From Exophiala sp. HKRS030 (lineage: Eukaryota; Ascomycota; Eurotiomycetes; Chaetothyriales; Herpotrichiellaceae), in the NCBI GenBank assembly GCA_023897205.1, contig JAHWDD010000001.1, positions 6,448,001 through 6,512,000 on the forward strand: a stretch of DNA of 64,000 bases. The letters run 5' to 3'. This document shows positions 11,387 to 21,470 of this stretch, piece after piece. How positions within the stretch are numbered: the stretch's first letter is position 1; every line of letters starts with the position of its first letter. Made by a program: the position numbers and the translations under genes. Below the pieces are notes generated by a model that saw nothing but the letters and a program-made list of their open reading frames with translations, did no database searches and had not been told where the DNA came from.

Positions 11387-12147
11387 TATGATGATAGAAG
11401 GTATGTGCTGATGGAGGGATGAATAGATTGATGAAATGGTTGTGACTACTAGGCACAGAGGAAAGCGGAGGTTGAGATGGAAGACGAAGGCGGAAGTGGA
11501 TATGTTGACGTCGTTTCGAATCGTCAACAATATAACGGGTGCAGGCTAAGTAGCAGTCCAGGTGACATGAAGCCTGAGGGGTCCACTTCTACAATGCTTG
11601 GGCCCCAAGAGACCCCGTTAGGCGTTTCGCAGGCTTGCTCCAGGTGCCCGGACAAAATATCACTGCCTAGAGGGTAACCAACCAGCAGGGACTTGGAACC
11701 ATCCAGGCCCCTCCATTGCCATCTCGTGGTTGGAAACTGGAAACCAATCAATCACATGCATTTTCCCGTGCCTGTTTGATCTCTCTGATCTCCCGGATCA
11801 CTGTTACCTCTTTCGGCCTCACAGTCTCGCCCACTCGCCCAATATAAACATCAGGGTCACCATCTCATTCCACTCGCTGCGGATGACGCGGACTCCAAGC
11901 ATATGCACCATTTGGACCTCATTTATCTTCCTACTCTATCTGAAAGCTCGGGTTTCTTATGATTCATTGATGTGCCGCCATATTAACTTGAACATTTACA
12001 AAGTCGAGACTCAGCTCATCCAGGTGCACGGTTGCCGATGTTCACAGCTGCCATGTCAATAGGCTAATTCACCACCTGCTACTTCATGCTTTTTCGTTTT
12101 GTTGTCAATCTGACTGCAGGATCAGTCTCTCCTCTTCTGTCCACATA
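11387..12147. promoter_or_regulatory. Shared upstream region of ATG15 (-) and the VPS9-domain gene (+)
   Basis: 761 bases between divergent starts, so it carries both promoters. There is no obvious TATA box and no coding signal. Confidence 0.5.
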
Positions 12148-14484
12148 ATGTCTGCCACCGGTTCCCTGAGATCCAGACCTGCTCCCGTTTCTACAAAGTC
12201 CTTCGCCCGCTATGAACCTAGTACACCTATCTCATCGCCCTCTCGAACCCGGGCAAGCACCATCTCCTCCATCGCTCCTCTAAAGTCTCCAACAAAACTT
12301 GAGTCTGCGCAAGAAGATGTCTTTGAGAAGCCCATCAACGAGGGGAGTGAGCCTTCTTCACCCGACCTCGACCGCTCTCATTCGCTCCCCGAGCGTTTCG
12401 ACGAACTACCCATCGAATTAGCCAGTCTCACCGACCGCTTTGTCGAATCCCTCAAGGCGAAGACCTACACCGAACCTCCAACTATTGATCAACTCTCAGA
12501 TCTATTCCAAGAATTCTACGCTCGTGCTTCGGGTGCTATAAGCATCCATATCTCTGCCCTGAGGTCCCGTCTAAATCGAGAAACATCCCCCGCTCCAATA
12601 AAGACTTCCGCCAGATCCAGAACTCTTCCTTCCAAGCCATCGAGTGATTCTCTCAAACCTCATGATACCGCTTCGGGTTCGCAGCAGATGCTTACCGCTT
12701 CTGAAGTCACCGAGAAGCGAAAACAGAGAAAGATGCTTGAGTACAAGCGTATTGTACTCGAAGAGGCTGTGGAAAAGAGGGTATGTGAGAAGATCTATGA
12801 CAAGATCTGGAGACACAAGAGCACACTCGACGAAGTTCGCGATGAAAAATTGCGTTCCAAAACAGCTGCTTTGGCATTGGTCGGCATTGGACTAAAAGAC
12901 CTGGGCATCGAAATTGGCTCGGGTTCTGAGAAGACGACCGAAGACCTACAAACCTCGCTCGAGCCAGCTAGAGACGGTCTCGCCAAAATGAATCAAGAAA
13001 AGTCTCCTCTCGGGAAGTTGCAACATCTGACTGCCGCACATAAAGCCATAGTTGATACCCTATACACCATTCATCCATCCTCCTCTTCAGCCGATGAAAT
13101 CTTGCCGACTCTGATATACACCCTCATAACTTCACCCATTGAAGGCATCAACATTATCAGCAACTTGTACTTCATTCAAAGATTTAGAGCCGCTCCACGT
13201 ATCGATGGGGAGGCTGCCTACTGTTTGACGAACCTAGAGGCTGCTATTAGCTTTCTCGAAAACGTAGACCTGGCAAGTCTACGTGCAGATGAACTCCCAG
13301 AGGGTCCGAGAAAGACATCGACACAAGGTGATCAAGACCAAACCGAGAAACTAGAAGCGTTTCCGTCTCTTCCCATATCCGTGTCCCACCCAGCAACACC
13401 TACGACAGCCACTACACCGTCTAATGCCAGTGGATCACATGTGGAATCTAGCCCGTCTGGGTCTGTGCTTAAACCACTACCAGAAAAGTCGGTCCTTCCG
13501 CCGCCACGACATCAGCGAACTCTCTCCGACATTTTACAGCCAATCTCAAGTGCCAACAAAGCTGTACAGTCCACAGCCGAGGAAGGCTTCAAGAACATTT
13601 CCAGTACGTTAGACAACAGCTTCAAATTTTTGATGGGTAAACTTAAAGAAAGAGGGAGTGAAGATGCTAGCGCAGAGATCATCGTTCCCAAAACACTGGA
13701 TGAGGCAAGGCAGCTAGTCAGCCGACCCTTGACTCCAGATGAGGATGACCCTGCTCTGAGCGAATCCAGTTCCCTACACGACGGGACAAACACACCTCTC
13801 AATCCAAACTTGACAAAGACTGAAGACAAGATTCTCAGTCTCCTGGGTGGACGGAAGCCTGCAACAGTCCGAGATCGAAGTGTTGATAGTGTTCAGAGTA
13901 ACGGAAGTGGAAGAAGGATGGCGTTTTTTCAAGGTAGTTCGACATCTACAGACGTCGCTGCATCTAATGCCGCTGTCCCAAAACCGATCACAGCAACACC
14001 ACAAGCTACAAGTATCAATCCTCTGGACTCGGTCAAGAACTTTGGAGGAAGTCTAAATCCGATCAATCATATTGGATCCGCGTTTGGTGGCGCCTTCGGT
14101 AGATTTGGTAATCGGGCAACCGCATCTGCATCTCCTCCGGCTCAAAATGCTTCTGTTGTGGTGGACAAGGATAAAACTTTGGCACCTTCCAACAAAGGCC
14201 CTTCAAAAACCGAACCTAGCAAGAACACCGAAGTTGACAAACCAAAATCCACTCTTCGTGTGCCAGACAAGGACGAGCTGGAGGCGATAAAAGCCGCACC
14301 CCCTATTGCAAGATTCATGACCTCGACAGCCGCAAGTGAATTGAAGATTGGCGAGATTCAGGACCTCCTAGACGACTATCAAAGGCTTGCTCGTACGCTG
14401 GGTCAGCTTGTCAAACGGGCAGACGAATCGCACGAACCAGACGATTCTGATGATCACGCTGCCGACAAGCAAGGGAAAAGCTGA
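12148..14484 (+). CDS. VPS9-domain protein, Rab5-type guanine nucleotide exchange factor (Muk1-like)
   Basis: Predicted exchange factor for Rab5/Vps21-class GTPases in endosome and vacuole traffic. Single 778-residue exon, no introns. The first ~190 residues are Ser/Pro-rich and probably disordered. A helical segment (about 190-260, EKRKQRKMLEYKRIVLEEAV) leads into the VPS9 core (about 285-372), with LPTLIYTLITSPIEGINIIS, YFIQRFR and the signature GEAAYCLTNLEAAISFLE; the invariant Asp/Tyr pair region is intact. The C-terminal half is Ser/Thr/Pro-rich with short Gly-Phe patches. No CUE domain is seen, so it resembles Muk1 more than canonical Vps9. The start is MSATGSLRSR, the first ATG of the frame after the leader. 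No neighbouring gene shows linked function apart from the divergent ATG15, which also acts at the vacuole. Confidence 0.85.
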   Translation: MSATGSLRSRPAPVSTKSFARYEPSTPISSPSRTRASTISSIAPLKSPTKLESAQEDVFEKPINEGSEPSSPDLDRSHSLPERFDELPIELASLTDRFVESLKAKTYTEPPTIDQLSDLFQEFYARASGAISIHISALRSRLNRETSPAPIKTSARSRTLPSKPSSDSLKPHDTASGSQQMLTASEVTEKRKQRKMLEYKRIVLEEAVEKRVCEKIYDKIWRHKSTLDEVRDEKLRSKTAALALVGIGLKDLGIEIGSGSEKTTEDLQTSLEPARDGLAKMNQEKSPLGKLQHLTAAHKAIVDTLYTIHPSSSSADEILPTLIYTLITSPIEGINIISNLYFIQRFRAAPRIDGEAAYCLTNLEAAISFLENVDLASLRADELPEGPRKTSTQGDQDQTEKLEAFPSLPISVSHPATPTTATTPSNASGSHVESSPSGSVLKPLPEKSVLPPPRHQRTLSDILQPISSANKAVQSTAEEGFKNISSTLDNSFKFLMGKLKERGSEDASAEIIVPKTLDEARQLVSRPLTPDEDDPALSESSSLHDGTNTPLNPNLTKTEDKILSLLGGRKPATVRDRSVDSVQSNGSGRRMAFFQGSSTSTDVAASNAAVPKPITATPQATSINPLDSVKNFGGSLNPINHIGSAFGGAFGRFGNRATASASPPAQNASVVVDKDKTLAPSNKGPSKTEPSKNTEVDKPKSTLRVPDKDELEAIKAAPPIARFMTSTAASELKIGEIQDLLDDYQRLARTLGQLVKRADESHEPDDSDDHAADKQGKS

Positions 14485-15179
14485 TTATATGGTACTGTTG
14501 GAGTGTAAACTGGCACTTCTTGGAAGAAATTGTGCAAACAGCTGAAGCTGACGCAAGATGGTTGATATGGCCTAATGAACTCCCCATCCGTCGCAGTCCC
14601 GATGAGCAGTCGGGAGACTGTCGCGATATAACCGAGGCCAACACCACTTCAGATGATCTTTCACCACAGTCGATGACACCTTCACAGATATCGAGTCGAA
14701 AATATCGTTGTCAGGAAGTGAATACACTGTACGACGAACGCAGTACCATTCGACGAACCCGGGATTGACCTGGACTCTTCTCGTCAGCAACTCGGGAAAA
14801 CATCGCAGAGCTGATCACGGGTTACCACAAGTCTAGAGTCAACATTTGATTGATCCATAGAGACACAGTGCATAATGGATTGGAACACAGTAGGCACATA
14901 ACGAGCATCCCGCAGAGAGACAGGCCTCCCAGATGGAGATAGATGGCTTCGACGAGGGCAGTTGTCGTCGTCGGTTTGTCTGAAAGCAATCATATCTTGA
15001 CCACCGAGGGACGTCCGAAGGACCCCAACCCAGTACGATCTCTAAATATATAAGTTTTCCACAGCTACAAGATAGACGGAAGCTGGAATGAAATACTCCC
15101 ACCCTTTTCCGGGCATTCGGACCCGCCCTCACCAAAGCCAATCTCCAGCTTGTTTCACCGACTCCCTGTGTTCAGTGAC
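14485..15179. other. 3' flank of the VPS9-domain gene, nothing recognised
   Basis: Overlapping short frames only. No domain or splice pattern supports a gene. Confidence 0.5.
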
Positions 15180-15298
15180 AACACTAAATGCCCAACCCTT
15201 AGTGTTACGGACTTATGAGTTGCAGATAGATCTCGACGCTCCGGAGTAGATATGAATAGGCGTCGAGAGACTACATCCCCTTTTTCGGGGAAAAGGGG
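15180..15298. repeat. Cluster of three successive inverted repeats
   Basis: Perfect inverted repeats in order: AACACTAA (15180-15187) with TTAGTGTT (15199-15206); TCTCGACGC (15231-15239) with GCGTCGAGA (15260-15268); CCCCTTTT (15277-15284) with AAAAGGGG (15291-15298), loop TCGGGG. All three can fold as hairpins on either strand. They lie between two convergent genes, so transcript 3' ends or a small RNA are possible roles; neither is shown. Confidence 0.75.
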
Positions 15299-15849
15299 GA
15301 CGGATATACTGACCCTGTATGGAATTATGGAATCATGCAGTCAGTCACTCTTACCACAGCGGCTGCCTGGTCTTCATGCTCCTTTTGAACCCAAGAGCAA
15401 CGACTTTCTGTCCATTCAAATGTGTGTGTGATTCAGATGTATTTATGATAATTTATGATAACTCGACACGGTGGGTGGTCTATGCTCACACCACAACCAT
15501 AATTACTACAACGTTATATTATCTTGTCATGTTGTCATGTTGTCATACCTTCTTCATAGTCGTGATATTCGTCTGGCATCATCGCTACTTTCAACGTCTT
15601 CGTCAGCCACTATCTCCACTAAATCGGCTCGTTCTTTGCTACGATGGATGTTGATTGACACGCAAAAGCCGAGCCATCAATGTGAAGCGAGCCGTGAAGA
15701 ACGCCGCGCCGTGCGTCCGATTGCCACGTCGTCGTTCCCAAAACTGTTAGAGTGGGAGCACAATGTGGTCTGGCGTTCGCGGACCAGTGTCCCAAAACGA
15801 AAGGACTGATCTACCCCCCGAGAGGGACGTTAGAACCAGACACGCGTCT
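15299..15849. other. Intergenic between the hairpin cluster and ECM11-like gene
   Basis: Contains a short tandem of TTGTCATG-like units around 15525-15548 and no supported gene. Confidence 0.5.
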
Positions 15850-17507
15850 TCATCCTCCTTGCTTGGTCCTACCGGCAATGAGTTTGGAGCCGCCGGTCTT
15901 CAAGCCGTCCAAGTCGTTCTCGACGTCTTTGATCTTCGTCCGGACGAGCTTGTCTCTGCGCTTGACCTCCATTTCAAATCGCAGCGCGACCTTGCGCCGC
16001 TCGATCCGCACGCGCATCAGTTTCTGCGCCTCGTCGTGGATGCGTTCGAGGAACCATGTCGCGGTGGCTTCGCGGTCTGGGTCCGTCAGGGATCGGAATA
16101 GGGTGGTCTGGTCTTCGAGGCGCATTTTGCTGAGGTTGTGCAGTTTCGAGGTTAGAGTCATCGGGTTGCCGTTGGCGTCGATGGCGGGGCTGGTTTCGGG
16201 CCGTGCTGGGTCGTGGTCGAAGGCGATGGCGTCTAGGTCGGCGAATGACTTTTTCACAAGGACTTCCATGGGGAAGTCTAGTTGAGAGTCGTGCGGTCTT
16301 TTTGTGCCCTGAGGAGGAGGAGGATTAGGTGCCGTGGCGTGCGTTGGTTGCGGGTTACCGGGTGCTTCACTGTCTCGATCATGGTCTTCCTCTTCAGACG
16401 AGGGTGGGTAGGAGTAGACTTTTGAGGAGAAGTCGTTGTGTTGGGGTTGCGGTACTAGGATCGCCGTGGCTTCGTTTCCCGTGTGAGCATGTGCGTGACT
16501 TCTGCGGTCTTTGAACCGATTGTTGGCACCATCGATGGTGGAAAATGGGTTACCGACTGAGGTGTCCAGCGCAGGAATGTCATCTGGCATGTTGACTCGT
16601 GGAAAAGCTGAATTTCGAGGCTTGCTCACAGGGTCTTGGGTATGTGCTTGCCTTAGTGGAGGCTCTGTTTTTGTTTCGAAACCCGGTCGAAGTCGAGATG
16701 GGGTGTTATCCCACTCCTGGCGGGTCCATCTGGGTAGTCAGCATCACCATCGTCATAGTCGTGATCCTCGTTGTCGAGGAAAGTGTCCACGCGTGCATTC
16801 TGATGGTGATAGGTGTTGTACTTTGGTTCTTGACCGTGTCTCTGCCTCTCACGATCTACATCGAGAGTCCAATTGCTTCCCTCGACCCCACTTAGGTCAA
16901 CTTCTCGCATGAATCTTGGGATTCCCCCTGTTGCAGTCTGTTCCGAGCATTGCTGGATGGCCTCGGAATAGGCTCGAAGGTCTGGAGTTGCTCATTATCG
17001 AAATAGTGCATGGCCATCTCTGTATCTTCACCACCATCACCAAAACTGGTCGAATCATCCATATGTATACTGCTGACTGTATCGTCGAGCACGCCAGGAC
17101 GATGCTGTGTGTGGGAGACGTCAGCAATGGCGTTGCGGGCACACAATATCTAGATTTCTTACATCGCTAGACTTGTGTAACTTCTGTTTCACAGACACAT
17201 CCTTTGCTCGGCCAGAATGAGCGGCCAAAGCCTGCGGGAGGCTCGAAGCGCTCTTCGCTAGGGCGTTTCGAACCGGAATTTTCAAATCATCTGGACGTAG
17301 CGGAGGGTTCTGCGCTCCAGTAAACCCATTTTCGCTGTTGCTCCGGCTGTGATGTCTGTCGAAGCCCGGTAGATTACGTTCCCGACCACGGTTCTGCGGG
17401 ACAGAGGGTTGCGGTGTAATTGACCTTGTCGCTATTTTGGTGGAGCCTGCGACCGCCGCCAGCAAGTCGTGCTTTTGGGCAGGTTTTGCTGTAGAGTTCA
17501 ACGGCAT
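15850..17507 (-). CDS. ECM11-domain protein, two frame breaks
   Basis: The C-terminal ~130 residues match the Ecm11 domain: TSKLHNLSKMRLEDQTTLFR, an ATWFLERIHDEAQKL segment, basic RIERRKVALRFEMEVKRRDK helix and the Gly-rich end GLKTGGSKLIAGRTK. In budding yeast Ecm11 works with Gmc2 in synaptonemal-complex central-element assembly; that role here is inference. Exon 1 is 17163-17507 (start MPLNSTAKPAQ, 115 codons), then a 58-base intron with GTAAGA donor and ACACAG acceptor. The rest (15850-17104) reads in three frames. The breaks fall at CCCCC 16924-16928 and CCC 16682-16684 (plus strand). Adding one base at each gives a continuous 533-residue protein. Single GT-AG segments of 143 and 50 bases could also mend the frame, but would remove acidic, protein-like sequence. 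The middle is acidic and low in complexity, as is usual for this family. Confidence 0.75.
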
Positions 17508-18078
17508 GGTGGTGTCGCTGTGTTCAGTTGGGTGAATGCACCGAACCGGGTCCCTTGGCTGTGTGAAGATAATCAATCCTCCATCGGTGCGACTTTGGGG
17601 TTGTCTATCGTAGTGGAAGCGATATGGTAAGGATGGTGAGCTGCGGTCTGTGTGCCAACGAGTAATGGGCGCCGAAGTCACGGATAGAGACCGATTCATC
17701 ATCAGCTAAAATGACGCGGACGCGTCCCGACACGGAATCACGTGGTTGGGCCCGTTACTTTTTTGGTCACACTCTATATAGGGGAATTATTTTAACCATG
17801 TCTTGTAGCTTGTCATTACTGATATTCTCTCGCCTCTTGCCAGACCTGTCAGCATAAAGGGATATTATTCCCTGATTCTGGGACTATTGAGATTTCAAGT
17901 TGCCTGTTTACAAACATAAACTCGCCAATAGACAGGCTTTTGTCCACCGCCAGCAGGGTATCCCAGATCCAATTCACCCATCTCGCCTGTCATTTTCTTC
18001 ATTCACCGCCCGATTGCTTGTTGGAGCTGAAACATGAGTCATAAGGTCATCTCAACCATTGTAATCGCGAAGGATTTT
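17508..18078. other. Promoter region of the ECM11-like gene and 3' flank of the PAS gene
   Basis: 571 bases between two minus-strand genes arranged in tandem. No gene or RNA is evident. Confidence 0.5.
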
Positions 18079-20035
18079 CTACAGTGATCCTGAAACCGAG
18101 GGAGCATCCGAGGCGGAACCAGATCCGGATGCCTGGCCAGAGCCATTACCTGAACCTGAGCCTGAGCCTGATCCACTGGCAGACTTTGTCGCCCGCTTTC
18201 TTCCACCATCCTGATTTTGTCCGTCTCCTATATCTTCTCCTTCGCCACCAAATGCGTCGCCGTGCCCTCTTCGCTTTGGCCTTCTCCATGCTGGCATGGT
18301 GGCAGATCGCTTCCATAAAACCTCGTCATCACTACTTCCAAGCTCATCGTCCTTTCGTGGGACTCGAATCGGTTCGTCCATGCCCTCAAAAGGACGGTGC
18401 AAACTACCAGAGAAGCCATTGAAAAGGTTATGTGGATCCGCATTTGCACTTGGATCCCAAATCGGTAAGCCTCCGGGTGGTAATGCTTCACCGACGGGTT
18501 TACCGACCGCATAATCTGTAAGTGATCCGTTAATGCCAGTAAGAGACCATGCAAACACTGCCACCTCTCTGATCGCAGCCATAAAGCCAGATTCTGCGGA
18601 TTCCTCGTCCGAAGATTCCAGAAATGGTGCCACAGTCGGCTGTTGTATGCCTGACGGAAGGATTGGCTGAGGCGCCCAAGGTGAGGCAAAGAGACCGTTA
18701 GTATATGTATCTGCCTCGGTGACGCCGAGAGTGTGAGGCACAAGCGGTTTGGCACGTCGAAGGATCACTACCAGTCCATCTGAACTGCATGAGACGACGG
18801 CTTCAAGCTCCATACCTCTCTCGGGAGATTCGTCCTGAGGTGTTGCAGATGAGGAGGACCGTCCAGTCTCTGGTCGGTCGAAGACGTTGTCTTCCGCATT
18901 GGGACCTAAATCAGTACTGTTGCCAGAGGATGATCTGTGAATCGCGTGGCTGTCATTGGAATGCGGCTGAAGAAGGTCAAGATTTGTCGAGGCACTGTGA
19001 TCGTGGGAAGGTGCCGCACGAGTGTTCTCGTCTGGCTGATGCGACGATGCGGTCTGGGCGGAAGCGGCGTTCTGCCCAGCGTTGCCTGTCGCATTTTCAG
19101 GGTTGAGATCAGGATTGAGAGGACGAGGCGTGGAAGGATCTGTCATTGATACACTTGATGCAGACCGTTGTCCATTTACTAGAGGGACGCCACCATCATC
19201 GTCCTCATCGCTGGTATCGTCGGGCAGGCCGAGCGCATTGATATTTTCTGGGTCTTGCAAAGGATTGCGATACCAGAATCTTAGATAAGCAATGGAGTCA
19301 TTAGCTTTTGCACTTTCAAGAGTCTTGACAGCATCTGAAAGACAATTCTCTGCAATACAGTAGTAAAAGCTTCGTCCAATAAGCTCGTCTGGTGCCAAGC
19401 CTAGAATGGTGGACACGCCGTTGGTTGCATACATGACTGTAGAAGTCCTAGTGAAACGATTGAGAAACAAGGCTGCTCTGGGTTCATTTTGTTGATCTGG
19501 TTGTCGGGTGAATTTGTCGGATAGATAGGACAACATGTGATAGCGAGGATCACGTGGCGACGAGGAGAATATGCGACGCACAGCACCACTGGTCAACTCA
19601 CGCACTGTGATAGATTAGCTCAGGGAGGGAGAGGTGGCGACGAGGAACACGTACGTCTAGCTTTGGGGCCTTGGCGATATATACTGGTGCTAGCGACGAG
19701 GACGTCGTGGACGACTGTGAAGACACATTCACAGCCGATCCAAGAACCATCCTTGTGCCGGACACGGCAGTAGTTCAAGACAGAAGCCTTGTCGAGACTG
19801 ACACCTCGACCATGGATTTCACGAGCATATGGAACCTCTTCGGGATGGAAGTAATCCCAACATGATCTGCCTCTCACTTCATGAGGCAGGTAGCCAAGAA
19901 TGTCTTCTATAGAGTCGGAGCAGTATCGGATTCGAGCTTCTTCGGAAAGATCTATAAGCAGTGTTAGTGGTGGAGTGTGTGTATCGACTTGGTGGGGAAA
20001 TACTGACCGAGAATAGTGATGAAGACTGTTTCCAT
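18079..20035 (-). CDS. PAS-domain protein, two PAS modules, three exons
   Basis: Probable sensor/signalling or transcription-associated protein of 616 residues; no DNA-binding domain is present. Exon 1 is 20008-20035 (METVFITIL plus one base), with a GTCAGT donor; exon 2 is 19655-19951; exon 3 is 18079-19604. Introns are 56 and 50 bases (acceptors ATAG and ACAG). The first PAS module (residues ~10-95) shows LSEEARIRYCSDSIEDILGY, GRSCWDYFHPEE and VRHKDGSWIGCECVF, a typical PAS_3-like fold. The second (~150-215) shows YATNGVSTILGLAPDELIGR. A long Ser/Asp-rich linker and a (SG)n-rich C-terminus follow. Fungal relatives include white-collar-like proteins, but there is no LOV-type Cys motif (no NCRFLQ) and no GATA finger, so light sensing is not supported. 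A very long upstream gap (about 4 kb) suggests a large regulatory leader. Confidence 0.83.
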
Positions 20036-20849
20036 AGTGGCAGGATGGTCAGGAGAAGTCTCAAAGGTCCAAGAAGGTTGGAGTACCGAGCAGTCCTAAA
20101 AGACGCTGGTTCTCTGAGTGAAAGGACGAGACGAAATTAGTGGGATTTATATAGGATTAGAGCTGGCTCCTCTACCCCAGATGGCCTAATGACCGTTGGA
20201 AAAGTCAAGCAGATGGGGTTAAGCCTATTCGGCGAGGTGATGGAGTTGGTGTCACCGAGTAGTGAGTACCGAGTTAAGGAGGGTTGGTGTGCTGCGGATA
20301 CAGGTCCGAGAGGTGATGGTGGTGTCGATGGCTGCAGACGTATATGCGGGTGGCAACCTTGAACCAGGTACGGTGCAGTGCGCCTTGTCAGAAAGGGGAC
20401 TGGTAGAACATTCTTGTTGGACAAGAAAGGCCCAAGGGTGACTGGATAGTCGATGGTGGGAAAGGTAGTGCGAGGTTCAATATTAACGCGAGCAACTCTA
20501 TGACCGACTTGAAGCGAGAAAGTTGTGCCTGTGTCGAGATATTTTTTGCAGGGTGGGGTGGTGGTTTCAACGGCGAATTATGCAGCACGCTGGTGGGAGA
20601 TTGTCATGAAGCGTTGGTCGCAGAGTGGAACATCAACTGTAACTGTTGGTACACGAACAAGATGGGAAAGGAAAGCATGCGGATAGGATCAAAGAGAGTG
20701 AGTGAGTGCGTTTGACTGGTACCTGGACTGGTAGAAGCAAGAATGAATGGCGAGAATTTGAGGTGGAGTCTTGTAAGTCATCGCGTCGCCACTGCCGCAA
20801 AGACTGCAGGGCAAGGGTTGAAGGACTTGGGATGGACAATCTACGGATC

Positions 20850-20858
20850 TACGGAGTA
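20850..20858 (+). repeat. TACGGAGTA motif copy
   Basis: Exact copy of a nine-base motif found five times in the window, always between genes. See the findings. Confidence 0.6.
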
Positions 20859-20960
20859 CTCGCGTATGTTGGATGTTGGATGTTGGATGAGGGATGAGGG
20901 ATGAGAGATGGGGGATCGTCAAGAGGTGATGATTCGTGGAGTGGGTTGACAGTCGTCGGT

Positions 20961-21027
20961 GTCCACTGGCTATTCCACTGGCTATTGTCCACTGCCTCTT
21001 GTCCACTGCCTATTGTCCACTGCCCAC
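20961..21027. repeat. Imperfect tandem repeat of GTCCACTG(G/C)C
   Basis: Five close copies of the CCACTG core spaced 11-16 bases apart, linked by TATT or TCTT. It lies in the long upstream region of the PAS-domain gene. Confidence 0.75.
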
Positions 21028-21319
21028 TAAATAAGTTACCGAATCCCAAATTACACTGCATCCCCATCCAACGATGAATCTTTGTCCCTCTGTCATTAGT
21101 TAAAACTACCTAGGTAGCCTCTGCTTAGGGCCCCTCGGCCCAGGGACCAGGGCCCAGGTGCCAGGTGCCAGGTGCCAGGGATGACGGGTTCGGAGGATTG
21201 AGCCGGGCTAACGAAAGCCACTAACTAGTTAACTAACTCCCTAACTAACAGGCCAAGGCATGCCATTGCCCGCAGATCATTTGGTTTCCTTACGCCATCT
21301 ACACCTACCCACCTACTAC

Positions 21320-21470
21320 CTACAGAGTATCTACCTACCTAGGTACTCAGTTGGTTGTGCAAGTCGTGGGATCGTTGATTACACCGAGTCCAAGTCGTTC
21401 ATACTTGGGTGTCTACCTAGGTAGGTACCTAAGTACGTACCTAAGTACTATTTGTAGGTAGGTGCCTAGG
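21320..21470. repeat. CCTAGGTA / GTACCTAAG low-complexity block
   Basis: Repeated CTACCTAC, a perfect 12-base palindrome CTACCTAGGTAG (21413-21424), and the direct repeat GTACCTAAGTAC in two copies. Related CCTAGGTAGGTACC-like runs recur near 31840-31870, 36399-36410, 49858-49895, 59140-59180 and 60070-60110. This is an intergenic low-complexity class, with no evidence of mobility. Confidence 0.65.

Noticed and set aside
18079..20035. White-collar-type blue-light receptor
   Set aside because: The PAS modules lack the LOV flavin-binding Cys motif and there is no GATA zinc finger.
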